From Alphaproteobacteria bacterium (GTDB lineage: Bacteria > Pseudomonadota > Alphaproteobacteria > VGDZ01), in contig VGDZ01000024.1 of the NCBI GenBank assembly GCA_016869515.1, positions 1-41,353 of the forward strand: a DNA stretch of 41,353 nt, given 5' to 3'. This document shows, one piece after another, positions 1-9,275 of this stretch (position 1 is the stretch's first letter; the number at the start of each line of letters is the position of its first letter). The notes under the pieces are model-generated. The model ran no database searches, was not told the DNA's origin, and saw only the letters and a list, made by a program, of their open reading frames with translations. Made by a program: the position numbers and the translations under genes.

Positions 1-3000
1 CGCTCGTGAGCACCTCCAAGTCCTCGGCGGCGACCGTCGGCGCCGCCAGGTCCGGCGTCACCTCCTCGCGCGTCTTGCCGAGGAAGGCGTCGGCATCGAT
101 GCCGTGCACCAGCGCCACGCCGCGATTGACCAGGACAAAGCGCCGATCGCGGTCCTTGAGACTGACCATGCCCGGAAACAGGTCGATCACCGACCGCAAG
201 ATTGCGTTCGACGCCGCCAGCGCCGCCTCGGCGCGCTTGAAATCGGTGATGTCGTTGGCCGCGCCGCGATACCCCGTAAAGGTGCCGCTTTCGTCGAACA
301 CCGGAATCGCGCCGGTGCGGAACCACCGTAATTCGCCATTGGCCCGCCGACGCCGCAAGACCACGTTGCGATAGGGCTTGCGCGTCCTTTCGGCCTCGGT
401 GATTTCGCGCGGCAAGACGTCGGGATCGCCACCCGCGCTCAAGGCCAGTTCGCGCCGGGTCTTGCCGATGTGGAATTCGGGGCCGTCGCCGGTGATCTCG
501 CGCACCCGTTCGGACATGAAGCTGAAACGCAGATCCTTGTCCATTTCGAAGAACCAGTCGGACGCCGATTCGGCGAAGCCGCGGAAACGCTGCTCGCTGA
601 TCTGCAGCGCGGCTTCGGCGCGCTTGAGTTCGGAGATGTCGACGCTGACCGTGACCACGGCGGTGACGCGCCCGTCATTGTCCCGCACCGGGCGCTTGTT
701 GATCAGCCACACGCCTTTGCCGCCGATCGGAGTCGAAAGCGCCTGCTCGACGTTGACAAGCGTCACGCCGCCGTCGAGCACCCGCCGATCCTGCGCCATG
801 ATGATCTCGGCCGAACCCAAGTCGCGCACTTCGTGGGGCAATCGTCCCAGCACCTCGGCCGAGGTCAGTCCCAGCACTTCGAGCTGGCCGCGATTGACCA
901 TGATGTAGCGGCCCTCGCGGTCCTTGACGTTGACCACGCCCGGCATCGCGTCCATCACCGCCGCCTGCAAGCGGCGGCTTTCGATCAGTTCGCGCTCCTG
1001 CGCCTTGCGGTCGGTGACGTCGAGCTGGACCGAAAGCACGCCTGTGACTCGCCCTTCGGCGTCCAAAAGCGGCCGTTTCCACCCCAGCCAATCGCGCTTG
1101 CCGAAGGGCGTTACGCTGGTGAAGTCGTAGGGCGGCAAGGCTTGACCGGTTTCCAACACCATGCGGTCGCGGCCCTCGATCAGTGACGCTAATTCGGCCG
1201 TGGCGAAATCGGACAATCGCCGCCCGATCAGATCGTCGCGTTCGACGCCGCGATTGCGCGCCATCTGGCGATTGGCCAAGACGTAACGCAGATCGCGGTC
1301 CTTTACCGTGACCGCGGCCGGCAACTCGTCGATCACGTCCTGAAGCAGCCTGCGGCTTTCGGCGATCTCCTGCGCCGCCCGCCGCACCTCGGAAACGTCG
1401 GCCACCGAGACCAGAACCGCCGGCTGGCCGTCCCATTCGAACGACCGCAACTGGACGTTGATGGTGAAGCGCCGGCCATGGCGATCCATGCCGACGGTAT
1501 CGAAGCTTTCGGGCGTGGCCTCGCCGGCGGCGCGCCGCCTGGCGCGCGCCAGCGATTCCTCCCGCGCCTCGGGCGCCAGGGTCAGAAGGAAACTGTCGAG
1601 TTTCAGCACCTCTTCGGCCGTGTCGTAGCCCAGCATCCGTGCGTAGGCGGTATTGCAGAACACCGGCTTGGCCCCCACCACCACCAGGATGCCCAGCACG
1701 TTGTTTTCGATCAGCGACCGCGCGCGGGCCTCGCTGCGCCGCACCGCCTCCAACTGCGCCTCGCTTTCGGTGATGTCGGCGTAGAGGCCGACCACGCCGC
1801 CGTCGGCGGTGCGATGATCGCCGATCAGCAGCACGCTGCCGTCGCCGAGATGGATCTTGCGCGGCCGGCCGGGGTTCTGCCGGCTGCGCACGCGTTCGGC
1901 GACGAAGGCCTCGATGTCGTCGACCTGCGGCGCCCTGGGCGAGCGCATCATGGCCCGGGTCAGGTCTTCGTAACTCACCCCCGGCACCGCCAACTGGCGG
2001 ATCGACGGATCGAGCATGTCGATGAACCGCTCATTCGCGATCACCAGGCGGTCGCTCGCATCCCACAGCACAAAGCCTTCGGATATCGCCTTGACGGCAT
2101 CGACCAGGCGGCTTTCCATCTGCCGCGCCCGATGCTCGGCTTCGAGTTCGGCGGTGATTTCGCGGCTGACTCCGGAAAACGCGACGAACTTGCCTCCGGC
2201 ATCGAAGATCGGCCGGCCCGAGGCGGTGTAATAGCGCGGCCGGCCATCCCGACCCATGCCGCGCAGGGTGACGTCGCGGACCGGGCGCCCGGCGTCGATC
2301 GCCGCGCGAAAAGCCGCCAGGGCCTCGTGATTGAGGCCGTGCGGATCGAGCATCTGGTATTCCTGCCCGACCGCCTGCTCGAAAATCTTTCCGCGTCGCC
2401 GCCCTTCGACGTAGCGGAATTTGAGGTCCGGCCCGACCTCCCACGCCACGTCGGCGACGCTGCCGACCGCCTGGTACCAGCGCGCTTCGCGATCGGCGAG
2501 GTCGCGCTCGGCGCGCTCGCGCCGGCGGATTTGGAGCAGCAGCACCGCGGTCAGCACGCCGATCGCCGCCAGCGCCGCGGCTCCGACCGCGATTTCGTCG
2601 ATGCTGCGCCGCAGCCAAGGCCCGATGACCGCGCCAAGGTCGAACGACACCCGCACTTGGAGCGGATATTCGCCCAGGTGCAACACCGCCTCGGTCGTCG
2701 CCCAATTCCTGACATAAGCGCCGATCGCATTCCCGACTCGGCTCGATCCCGAGGGCAGGCCGGTCGTCTCCGCCCGGTGGCCGACCAATTGTGTCCCATC
2801 GCGCCGCGCCAACTCGAAACCATCGCCCGGACGCTGCGCCAAGCCGGAAAAAAAGCGCTCGAAGTAAAGCGGCTCGACAAACGCGGCCACCACGCCGAGG
2901 AACCGCCCATCCTGGGCTTCGAGCCGCCGGCTGACGAAAATCGCCGGCGTGCCCGCGGCGCGACTGATCAGCGGCGCACCGATATGGAGGCCGACATCGC

Positions 3001-3475
3001 GCCGCTCGCGATGGACCGCGAAGTATTCCCGATCCGCGGCGCTCAACGGCAGCATTTCGGTGCTACCCGTCCGACCCAGAGGCGCGCCCGTCGCGTCGAC
3101 CACGAACAGCCCTCTGACCGGGGCGCCGGACTGGATCAACGGATTGAGCGAGCGGTAGATCGATTCCGGATCGGGCCTGCGCGCGGCCATGACGTCCTGA
3201 AACTCGCGGCCGGCAAAACGCAAGGACAGATCGACCGTCTCGAAAGCCCGCGCCGCATGCTGCTGGACCGCCAAGGACAGCCGACGGGTTTCGTTGGATG
3301 CCGCCTCCAATTCCTGACGCAAGGAACTCGCCAGCATGTAGCCGCCGCCCGATCCGACCAGCAGCACCGCCACCACGCCCAATGCCGCGACCCGCCGCTT
3401 CAGGCCGAACGATAGAGTCCGGCCATCGCCGCCTGGAAGCGGATTCGCGATCATGGGCGGCGGCGAAGCACTCAT
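1..3475 (-). CDS. Multi-PAS membrane sensor protein, 3' end outside window
   Basis: The reading frame stays open from an ATG at 3475-3473 to the left edge, at least 1158 residues with no stop. A ribosome site (GGGGG) lies about 6 bases before the ATG. Visible order: short cytoplasmic N-terminus, membrane segment (about residues 27-46), a periplasmic sensor-like region (about 50-290), a second membrane segment (about 293-311), then PAS domains starting near residues 332, 459, 586, 709, 832, 962 and 1090; the last is cut by the edge. PAS 4, 5 and 7 share the pattern KDRxxRY/F...VNR or ANR. PAS units end in D(I/V)(T/S)-type linkers typical of PAS/PAC. The output domain (histidine kinase or GGDEF/EAL) is not in the window, so the mode of signalling is unknown. 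Role inferred: integrates several signals at the inner membrane. Confidence 0.85.
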   Translation of the reverse strand, partial: MSASPPPMIANPLPGGDGRTLSFGLKRRVAALGVVAVLLVGSGGGYMLASSLRQELEAASNETRRLSLAVQQHAARAFETVDLSLRFAGREFQDVMAARRPDPESIYRSLNPLIQSGAPVRGLFVVDATGAPLGRTGSTEMLPLSAADREYFAVHRERRDVGLHIGAPLISRAAGTPAIFVSRRLEAQDGRFLGVVAAFVEPLYFERFFSGLAQRPGDGFELARRDGTQLVGHRAETTGLPSGSSRVGNAIGAYVRNWATTEAVLHLGEYPLQVRVSFDLGAVIGPWLRRSIDEIAVGAAALAAIGVLTAVLLLQIRRRERAERDLADREARWYQAVGSVADVAWEVGPDLKFRYVEGRRRGKIFEQAVGQEYQMLDPHGLNHEALAAFRAAIDAGRPVRDVTLRGMGRDGRPRYYTASGRPIFDAGGKFVAFSGVSREITAELEAEHRARQMESRLVDAVKAISEGFVLWDASDRLVIANERFIDMLDPSIRQLAVPGVSYEDLTRAMMRSPRAPQVDDIEAFVAERVRSRQNPGRPRKIHLGDGSVLLIGDHRTADGGVVGLYADITESEAQLEAVRRSEARARSLIENNVLGILVVVGAKPVFCNTAYARMLGYDTAEEVLKLDSFLLTLAPEAREESLARARRRAAGEATPESFDTVGMDRHGRRFTINVQLRSFEWDGQPAVLVSVADVSEVRRAAQEIAESRRLLQDVIDELPAAVTVKDRDLRYVLANRQMARNRGVERDDLIGRRLSDFATAELASLIEGRDRMVLETGQALPPYDFTSVTPFGKRDWLGWKRPLLDAEGRVTGVLSVQLDVTDRKAQERELIESRRLQAAVMDAMPGVVNVKDREGRYIMVNRGQLEVLGLTSAEVLGRLPHEVRDLGSAEIIMAQDRRVLDGGVTLVNVEQALSTPIGGKGVWLINKRPVRDNDGRVTAVVTVSVDISELKRAEAALQISEQRFRGFAESASDWFFEMDKDLRFSFMSERVREITGDGPEFHIGKTRRELALSAGGDPDVLPREITEAERTRKPYRNVVLRRRRANGELRWFRTGAIPVFDESGTFTGYRGAANDITDFKRAEAALAASNAILRSVIDLFPGMVSLKDRDRRFVLVNRGVALVHGIDADAFLGKTREEVTPDLAAPTVAAEDLEVLTS

Positions 3476-3497
3476 TCCCAACCCCCTGGGATCACGT

Positions 3498-3525
3498 ATT
3501 CTATCGGCTGGGCCGCGAGGCGCAA
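3498..3525 (-). promoter_or_regulatory. Candidate promoter of the PAS sensor gene
   Basis: On the minus strand TTGCGC (3525-3520) is followed after 16 bases by TAGAAT (3503-3498), giving a predicted start of transcription near 3491 and a short leader with a ribosome site. It lies in the 69-bp gap divergent from the crotonase gene. On the plus strand TATTCT (3497-3502) overlaps it and could serve the crotonase gene, but I see no good partner -35 box. Confidence 0.4.
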
Positions 3526-3544
3526 ATCGGAGGGAGTTTAGGCG

Positions 3545-4312
3545 ATGTCGCTACGAGTTGAAAAAGCCGGCCCGGTCACGACCGTGATTCTCGATCGGCC
3601 GGCGGCGCGCAATGCGGTCGACCGGCCGACGGCCGATGCGCTGGTCGCCGCTTTCAAGGCCTTCGATACCGATGCCGAAGCCAAAGTCGCGGTGCTGTTC
3701 GGCGATCATGGCACGTTCTGCGCCGGAGCCGATCTCAAGGCCTTCGCGTCGGGTCGCGGCAGCCGGCTCGAACCCGATGGCGACGGGCCGATGGGACCGA
3801 GCCGGATGCTGCTGTCCAAGCCCGTGATCGCGGCGATTTCCGGCTATGCGGTCGCCGGCGGCATCGAACTCGCCTTGTGGTGCGACCTGCGTGTCGCCGA
3901 GGAGGACGCCGTGCTGGGCGTATTCTGCCGGCGCTTCGGCGTGCCGTTGATCGACGGCGGCACCATTCGCCTGCCGCGGCTGATCGGCATGAGCCGGGCG
4001 CTGGACCTGATCCTGACCGGCCGGTCGGTCAAGGCCGAGGAAGCGCTGGCGATGGGCCTGGTCAATCGCGTCGTGCCCAAGGGCCAGTCCCGCGCCGCGG
4101 CCGAGGCGCTGGCGGCCGAAATCGCCCGTCATCCCGAACTCTGCATGCGCTCGGATCGGCTGTCGGCTTATCAGCAATGGAATCTCGATTTTCCGGCCGC
4201 CCTGGCCAACGAGTTCCGCCTCGGCATTCCTTCGCTGATGGCCGAGGGTCGCGCCGGCGCCGCGCGCTTCGCCCTGGGCGCCGGGCGGCACGGGAAACCG
4301 GCACAGCCATAA
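3545..4312 (+). CDS. Enoyl-CoA hydratase/isomerase (crotonase) family protein
   Basis: A 255-residue crotonase-fold protein. The oxyanion-hole segments are present: FCAGADLK (residues 58-65) and AGGIELAL (104-111). The first acid of classical hydratases is kept (Glu108), but the position of the second catalytic Glu is Cys128, in the stretch VFCRRFGVPLIDGG. This replacement belongs to a recognisable crotonase subgroup, and classical 2-enoyl-CoA hydration should not be assumed. The start is supported by a strong ribosome site (GGAGGGAG, 3529-3536). The gene precedes the acyl-CoA ligase/ABC importer cluster in the same direction, but that cluster has its own promoter in the 63-bp gap, so a shared pathway is only suggested. 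Acts in the cytoplasm on an unknown acyl-CoA. Confidence 0.88.
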   Translation: MSLRVEKAGPVTTVILDRPAARNAVDRPTADALVAAFKAFDTDAEAKVAVLFGDHGTFCAGADLKAFASGRGSRLEPDGDGPMGPSRMLLSKPVIAAISGYAVAGGIELALWCDLRVAEEDAVLGVFCRRFGVPLIDGGTIRLPRLIGMSRALDLILTGRSVKAEEALAMGLVNRVVPKGQSRAAAEALAAEIARHPELCMRSDRLSAYQQWNLDFPAALANEFRLGIPSLMAEGRAGAARFALGAGRHGKPAQP

Positions 4313-4317
4313 GCGGC

Positions 4318-4346
4318 TTGACCGCGACAAAGCTTTTTCCTAATAC
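4318..4346 (+). promoter_or_regulatory. Sigma-70-type promoter of the liv/acyl-CoA ligase cluster
   Basis: TTGACC (4318-4323), a 17-base spacer, and TAATAC (4341-4346) form a near-consensus promoter in the short gap between the crotonase and acyl-CoA ligase genes. The predicted transcript begins near 4353 and carries GGAGG (4361-4365) ten bases before the ATG at 4376. Confidence 0.6.
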
Positions 4347-4375
4347 CGCCCGGGGCTTCGGGAGGCACGCGACGG

Positions 4376-6343
4376 ATGGATCAGGCGGCGGTGGGCGCGA
4401 GTTTGGCGCGCCTCGACACCTTTCCCAAATTGCTGATCCGCAATGCCCGGGAGCGCGGCGAGCGCCCGGCCTATCGCGAAAAGGAATTCGGCATCTGGCA
4501 GGCCTATAGCTGGGCCGATTCCTTGCGTCAGGTCCGCGCCTTGGCCTGCGGGTTGCACCGTCTCGGCGTCAAGCGCGGCGACAAGCTGTCGATCGTCGGC
4601 GACAACCGGCCGCGGCTCTACTGGGCGATCGCCGCCGCGCAAAGCCTTGGCTGCACCGTGGTGCCGGCCTATCAGGACGCGGTCGCCGACGAGTTCCAAT
4701 ACGTCCTCGACCATGCCGAAGTCTCGTTCGTCGTCGCCGAGGACCAGGAGCAAGTCGACAAGATACTGGCGGTGCGCGACCGCCTGCCCAAGCTGCGCCA
4801 CGTCGTGTTCGTCAACCCGCGCGGCATGCGCAATTACGTTCACGACTGGCTGACCGCCTTCGATCAAGTGCTGGAACACGGCCGTACCTTCGATGCCGGC
4901 CATCCCGGCTTTTTCGAGGCCGAGGTCGCCAAGGGCCAGCCCGACGACATCGGCGTCATCGCCTATACCTCGGGCACCACCGGACGGCCCAAGGGCGTGA
5001 TGCTGTCCTTCGCCAATCTGGTGCCCTCGGCCCAGGCCAGCGCCAAGTTCGAGGGCCTGCGCGAGGACGAGGACGTGCTGGCCTATCTGCCGATGGCCTG
5101 GATCGGCGATCACTTTTTCTCTTATGCCCAGTCGATCGTGGTCGGTTTCACCGTCAACTGCCCGGAATCGGCCGCCACGGTGACGATCGATCTCAAGGAA
5201 CTGGCGCCGACCTACTTTTTCGCCCCGCCCCGCATCTTCGAGACCCTGCTGACCCAGACCATGGTGCGGATGGAGGACGCCAACGCCGTCAAGCGTTGGC
5301 TGTTCAAGTATTTCATGGCGCTGGCGCGACGCTCGGGCGTGCGGATTTTGGAAGGCAAGCCGGTTTCGGCGTTGGATCGCCTGCTCTACGTTCTTGGCGG
5401 CGCCCTGGTCTACGGCCCGCTCAAGAACGCGCTCGGCCTGTCGCGCATCCGCCTGGCCTACACCGCCGGCGAGGCGATCGGCCCCGACATCTTCGATTTC
5501 TTCCGCTCGCTCGGCATCAATCTCAAGCAGCTCTACGGCCAGACCGAATCCTCGGTCATGGTCTGCATCCAGCGCAACGACGACGTGCGCGCCGATACCG
5601 TCGGCCCGCCGGCGCCGGGGGTCGAAGTGCGCATCGACGACCGCGGCGAGGTGCTTTATCGCAGCCCAGGCGTGTTCGTCGGCTACTTCAAGAACCCCGA
5701 GGCCACCGCCGAAACCAAGACCAAGGACGGCTGGGTCAAGACCGGCGATGCCGGCATCTTCACCCAGGACGGCCATCTCCGCATCATCGACCGCGCCAAG
5801 GACGTCGGCCGGCTCAAGGACGGCTCGCTGTTCGCGCCCAAATACATCGAGAACAAGCTCAAGTTCTTCCCCTCGATCATGGAGGCGGTGACCCACGGTT
5901 CCGATCGCGACTTCGTCGCCGCCTTCATCAACATCGACCTGCGCGCGGTCGGCAATTGGGCCGAGCGCAACGGACTGGCCTATACCAGCTATTCCGACCT
6001 GGCTTCGCGGCCCGAGGTCTACGCCATGATCAAGGGCCAGATCGAACAGGTGAACCGCGATCTGGCGGCCGATCCGCAACTGGCGGGATCGCAGATCCGG
6101 CGGTTCCTGATCCTGCACAAGGAACTCGACGCCGACGACGGCGAGCTGACCCGCACCCGCAAGGTGCGCCGCAACACCGTGGCCGAGCGCTATGCGCCGC
6201 TGATCGATGCGCTCTATTCCGATCGCGACGAGGTCGAGATCGAGAGCAAGGTGGCGTTCGAGGACGGACGCGTCGGCACCATGAAGGCGCGGCTCAAGAT
6301 CGCGGGCGCCGACGCCGTCCACGCCCTCAAGCAGGCAGGGTAG
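4376..6343 (+). CDS. Long-chain-type acyl-CoA synthetase (AMP-forming)
   Basis: A 655-residue ANL-superfamily ligase expected to activate a carboxylic acid through an acyl-adenylate to the CoA thioester. The P-loop-like A3 motif YTSGTTGRPKG begins at Tyr197. Further conserved motifs are AYTAGEAIG, LKQLYGQTE, and the hinge region GWVKTGDAG...IIDRAKD. The length fits the FadD15-like bacterial long-chain group, which has a long insert before the C-terminal domain. It is the first gene of the importer cluster, with only 7 bp to the next ATPase gene, and lies at the start of a transcript with its own promoter. Such ligases are commonly found beside LivGHMKF-type importers in alpha- and betaproteobacteria. 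The substrate is not readable from sequence: a fatty acid or an aromatic/hydrophobic acid are both possible. Confidence 0.9.
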   Translation: MDQAAVGASLARLDTFPKLLIRNARERGERPAYREKEFGIWQAYSWADSLRQVRALACGLHRLGVKRGDKLSIVGDNRPRLYWAIAAAQSLGCTVVPAYQDAVADEFQYVLDHAEVSFVVAEDQEQVDKILAVRDRLPKLRHVVFVNPRGMRNYVHDWLTAFDQVLEHGRTFDAGHPGFFEAEVAKGQPDDIGVIAYTSGTTGRPKGVMLSFANLVPSAQASAKFEGLREDEDVLAYLPMAWIGDHFFSYAQSIVVGFTVNCPESAATVTIDLKELAPTYFFAPPRIFETLLTQTMVRMEDANAVKRWLFKYFMALARRSGVRILEGKPVSALDRLLYVLGGALVYGPLKNALGLSRIRLAYTAGEAIGPDIFDFFRSLGINLKQLYGQTESSVMVCIQRNDDVRADTVGPPAPGVEVRIDDRGEVLYRSPGVFVGYFKNPEATAETKTKDGWVKTGDAGIFTQDGHLRIIDRAKDVGRLKDGSLFAPKYIENKLKFFPSIMEAVTHGSDRDFVAAFINIDLRAVGNWAERNGLAYTSYSDLASRPEVYAMIKGQIEQVNRDLAADPQLAGSQIRRFLILHKELDADDGELTRTRKVRRNTVAERYAPLIDALYSDRDEVEIESKVAFEDGRVGTMKARLKIAGADAVHALKQAG

Positions 6344-6350
6344 ATCGGCG

Positions 6351-7142
<792 letters not shown>

Positions 7143-7151
7143 GAAACCGCG

Positions 7152-8138
7152 ATGTCCCAAGCCGCTTGGCGCAATATTTCGATCGGGGTTTCCGGCTTCA
7201 TCGTGCTGGGGCTGGGGGCGCTTGTGATCGCCAATCCCGGCAAGATTTTCTTTTCTTGGACGTTTTTCTTCGAGGTGCTGATCGGCGGGCTGCTGGCCGG
7301 CACGCTCTATTCGCTGGTGGCGCTCGGTTTCGTGCTGATCTTCAAGGCCTCGGGCGTGTTCAACTTTGCCCAAGGCGCCATGACCCTGTTCGCCGCCTTG
7401 TCGCTGGTGCGGCTGATCGAGATCACCAATTCGATCCTGCTGTCGATGGCGCTGACCGTCGTCATCATGATGGCGCTGGCCTACGTCATCGAGCGCCTGG
7501 TGCTGCGGCCGCTGGTCAATCAGGACGTGATCATCATGTTCATGGCCACCATCGGCATGACCTTCCTCATCGATGGCTTCGGCCAATTGGTGTGGGGCTC
7601 GGACGTCTACCCGCTCAATCTCGGCATCCCGCAGGACCCGTTCGAGGTCCAGGGCGTGCTGCTCAACCAGTTCGATCTGGTCGCGGGCGCGGTGGCGGCG
7701 CTGCTGGTGGCGGTGCTGGCGGTCTTCTTCCAGAAGACCCGCATCGGTCGCGCGCTGCGGGCGGTAGCCGACGACAACCAGGCCGCGCTGTCGGTGGGCA
7801 TCCCCTTGCGCCACATCTGGTTCATCGTCTGGACGGTATCGGGCCTGGTGGCGCTGGTCGCCGGCATCATGTGGGGGACCAAGTCGGGGGTGCAGTTCTC
7901 GCTCGCGCTGATCGCGCTCAAGGCGTTGCCGGTGCTGATCCTGGGCGGGTTGACCTCGATCCCGGGCGCGATCATTGGCGGGCTGATCGTCGGCGCCGGC
8001 GAGAAGCTGGCCGAGGTGTTCATCGGTCCCCTGTTCGGCGGCGCGATCGAGAACTGGTTCGCCTATGTGCTGGCGCTGCTGTTCCTGCTGTTCCGGCCGC
8101 AAGGCCTGTTCGGCGAAAAGATCATCGAGCGGGTCTGA
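7152..8138 (+). CDS. Branched-chain-type ABC importer permease (LivH-like)
   Basis: A 328-residue polytopic inner-membrane protein of the LivH family. It contains the characteristic segment LIGGLLAGTLYSLVALGFVLIFKASGVFN (here described, residues about 44-72), the coupling region with KTRIGRALRAVADD, and the C-terminal GALIGGLIVG-like turn before the last membrane segments. It forms the translocation pore with the LivM-like partner. The gene sits 9 bp after the ATPase gene and 3 bp before the next permease. Confidence 0.93.
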   Translation: MSQAAWRNISIGVSGFIVLGLGALVIANPGKIFFSWTFFFEVLIGGLLAGTLYSLVALGFVLIFKASGVFNFAQGAMTLFAALSLVRLIEITNSILLSMALTVVIMMALAYVIERLVLRPLVNQDVIIMFMATIGMTFLIDGFGQLVWGSDVYPLNLGIPQDPFEVQGVLLNQFDLVAGAVAALLVAVLAVFFQKTRIGRALRAVADDNQAALSVGIPLRHIWFIVWTVSGLVALVAGIMWGTKSGVQFSLALIALKALPVLILGGLTSIPGAIIGGLIVGAGEKLAEVFIGPLFGGAIENWFAYVLALLFLLFRPQGLFGEKIIERV

Positions 8139-8141
8139 GCC

Positions 8142-9206
8142 ATGCTGTATCGCGATTCCGGCCAGTTCAAGTCGACCTACGAGGACGACCGCGCCATCTT
8201 CCCGATCGCGCAGGACCGCTACGCCATGCTGGCGCTGCTGGCGGTGGCGTTCGTCGCGGTTCCGATCCTGGGCAACGACTATTGGCTGCGTTCGATCTTC
8301 ACGCCCTTCCTGATCTATTCGCTGGCGGCGATCGGCCTCAACATCCTGACCGGCTATGCCGGGCAGGTTTCGCTCGGCGCCGGCGGCTTCATGGCGGTGG
8401 GCGCGTTCTCGGTCTACAACCTCCTGGTCCGCGTGCCCGAGATCAATTTCATCCTGGCGCTGGTCTTCGGCGGGCTGGTGGCCGCGGCGGTCGGCGCGCT
8501 GTTCGGCATTCCCTCGCTGCGCATCAAGGGTCTCTATTTGATGGTGGCGACGCTGGCGGCGCAGTTCTTCATCGAGTGGAGCTTCACCAAGTTTCCCTGG
8601 TTCACCAACTATGCGCCCTCGGGCGTGATTTCGGCCACCCCGATCGACATGTTCGGCTGGAAAGTCGAGGAATCCTGGGAGCGCTACGTCCTGGCGCTGG
8701 CGGTGGTGACGGCGATGGCGCTGGTGGCCAAGAACCTGGTGCGCGGCAGCATCGGCCGGTCGTGGATGGCGATCCGCGACATGGACGTGGCGGCGGAGAT
8801 CATCGGCATCCAGCCGATGCAGACCAAGCTTCTGGCGTTCGCGGTCAGCTCGTTCTATTGCGGCGTCGCCGGCGCCTTGTGGGCCTATCTCTATCTCGGC
8901 ACGGTCGAGCCGGTGGCGTTCGGCATCAACACTTCGTTCCAGATCCTGTTCATGATCATCATCGGCGGGTTGGGATCGATTCTCGGCTCGTTTCTGGGCG
9001 CCGGTTTCATCATTCTCTTGCCGATCTTCATCAACATCGCCGGCACCGGCCTTGGCCTCAATCTCTCGACCGCGTTCATCTCGCACATGGAATTCATCAT
9101 TTTCGGCAGCCTGATCATTCTTTTCCTGATCGTCGAGCCGCACGGGCTGGCGCGGCTATGGCAGATCGCCAAGGAAAAGCTCAGGCTGTGGCCCTTCCCC
9201 TATTGA
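8142..9206 (+). CDS. Branched-chain-type ABC importer permease (LivM-like)
   Basis: A 354-residue polytopic protein of the LivM family. Typical features include YSLAAIGLNILTGYAGQVSLG (about residues 65-85), the coupling helix GRSWMAIRDMDVAAEIIGI, and the IIGGLGSILGSFLGAGFI region near the end. It has a long hydrophilic N-terminus (about 28 residues) before the first membrane segment. It starts 3 bp after the LivH-like gene and is followed by a 69-bp spacer with a hairpin before the binding-protein gene. Confidence 0.93.
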   Translation: MLYRDSGQFKSTYEDDRAIFPIAQDRYAMLALLAVAFVAVPILGNDYWLRSIFTPFLIYSLAAIGLNILTGYAGQVSLGAGGFMAVGAFSVYNLLVRVPEINFILALVFGGLVAAAVGALFGIPSLRIKGLYLMVATLAAQFFIEWSFTKFPWFTNYAPSGVISATPIDMFGWKVEESWERYVLALAVVTAMALVAKNLVRGSIGRSWMAIRDMDVAAEIIGIQPMQTKLLAFAVSSFYCGVAGALWAYLYLGTVEPVAFGINTSFQILFMIIIGGLGSILGSFLGAGFIILLPIFINIAGTGLGLNLSTAFISHMEFIIFGSLIILFLIVEPHGLARLWQIAKEKLRLWPFPY

Positions 9207-9239
9207 GGGCGGGGCGGTAATCTCGGGGCAAGTCTGACG

Positions 9240-9257
9240 GGCGCCCGGCAGGGCGCC
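9240..9257 (+). promoter_or_regulatory. Intergenic hairpin upstream of the binding-protein gene
   Basis: A perfect 7-bp stem (GGCGCCC / GGGCGCC) with a four-base loop (ggca) lies between the LivM-like and binding-protein genes, just before the strong ribosome site GGGAGGA. No T-run follows, so it is not an obvious terminator. A 5' mRNA-stabilising or processing stem that sets a higher level of the binding protein is plausible but inferred. Confidence 0.5.
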
Positions 9258-9275
9258 TCACAAAGGGAGGAAGGC

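Noticed and set aside
1478-3415. A 645-codon plus-strand frame over the PAS sensor
   Set aside because: Rich in His, Arg and Pro with no recognisable domain, while the opposite strand reads as a continuous multi-PAS protein.
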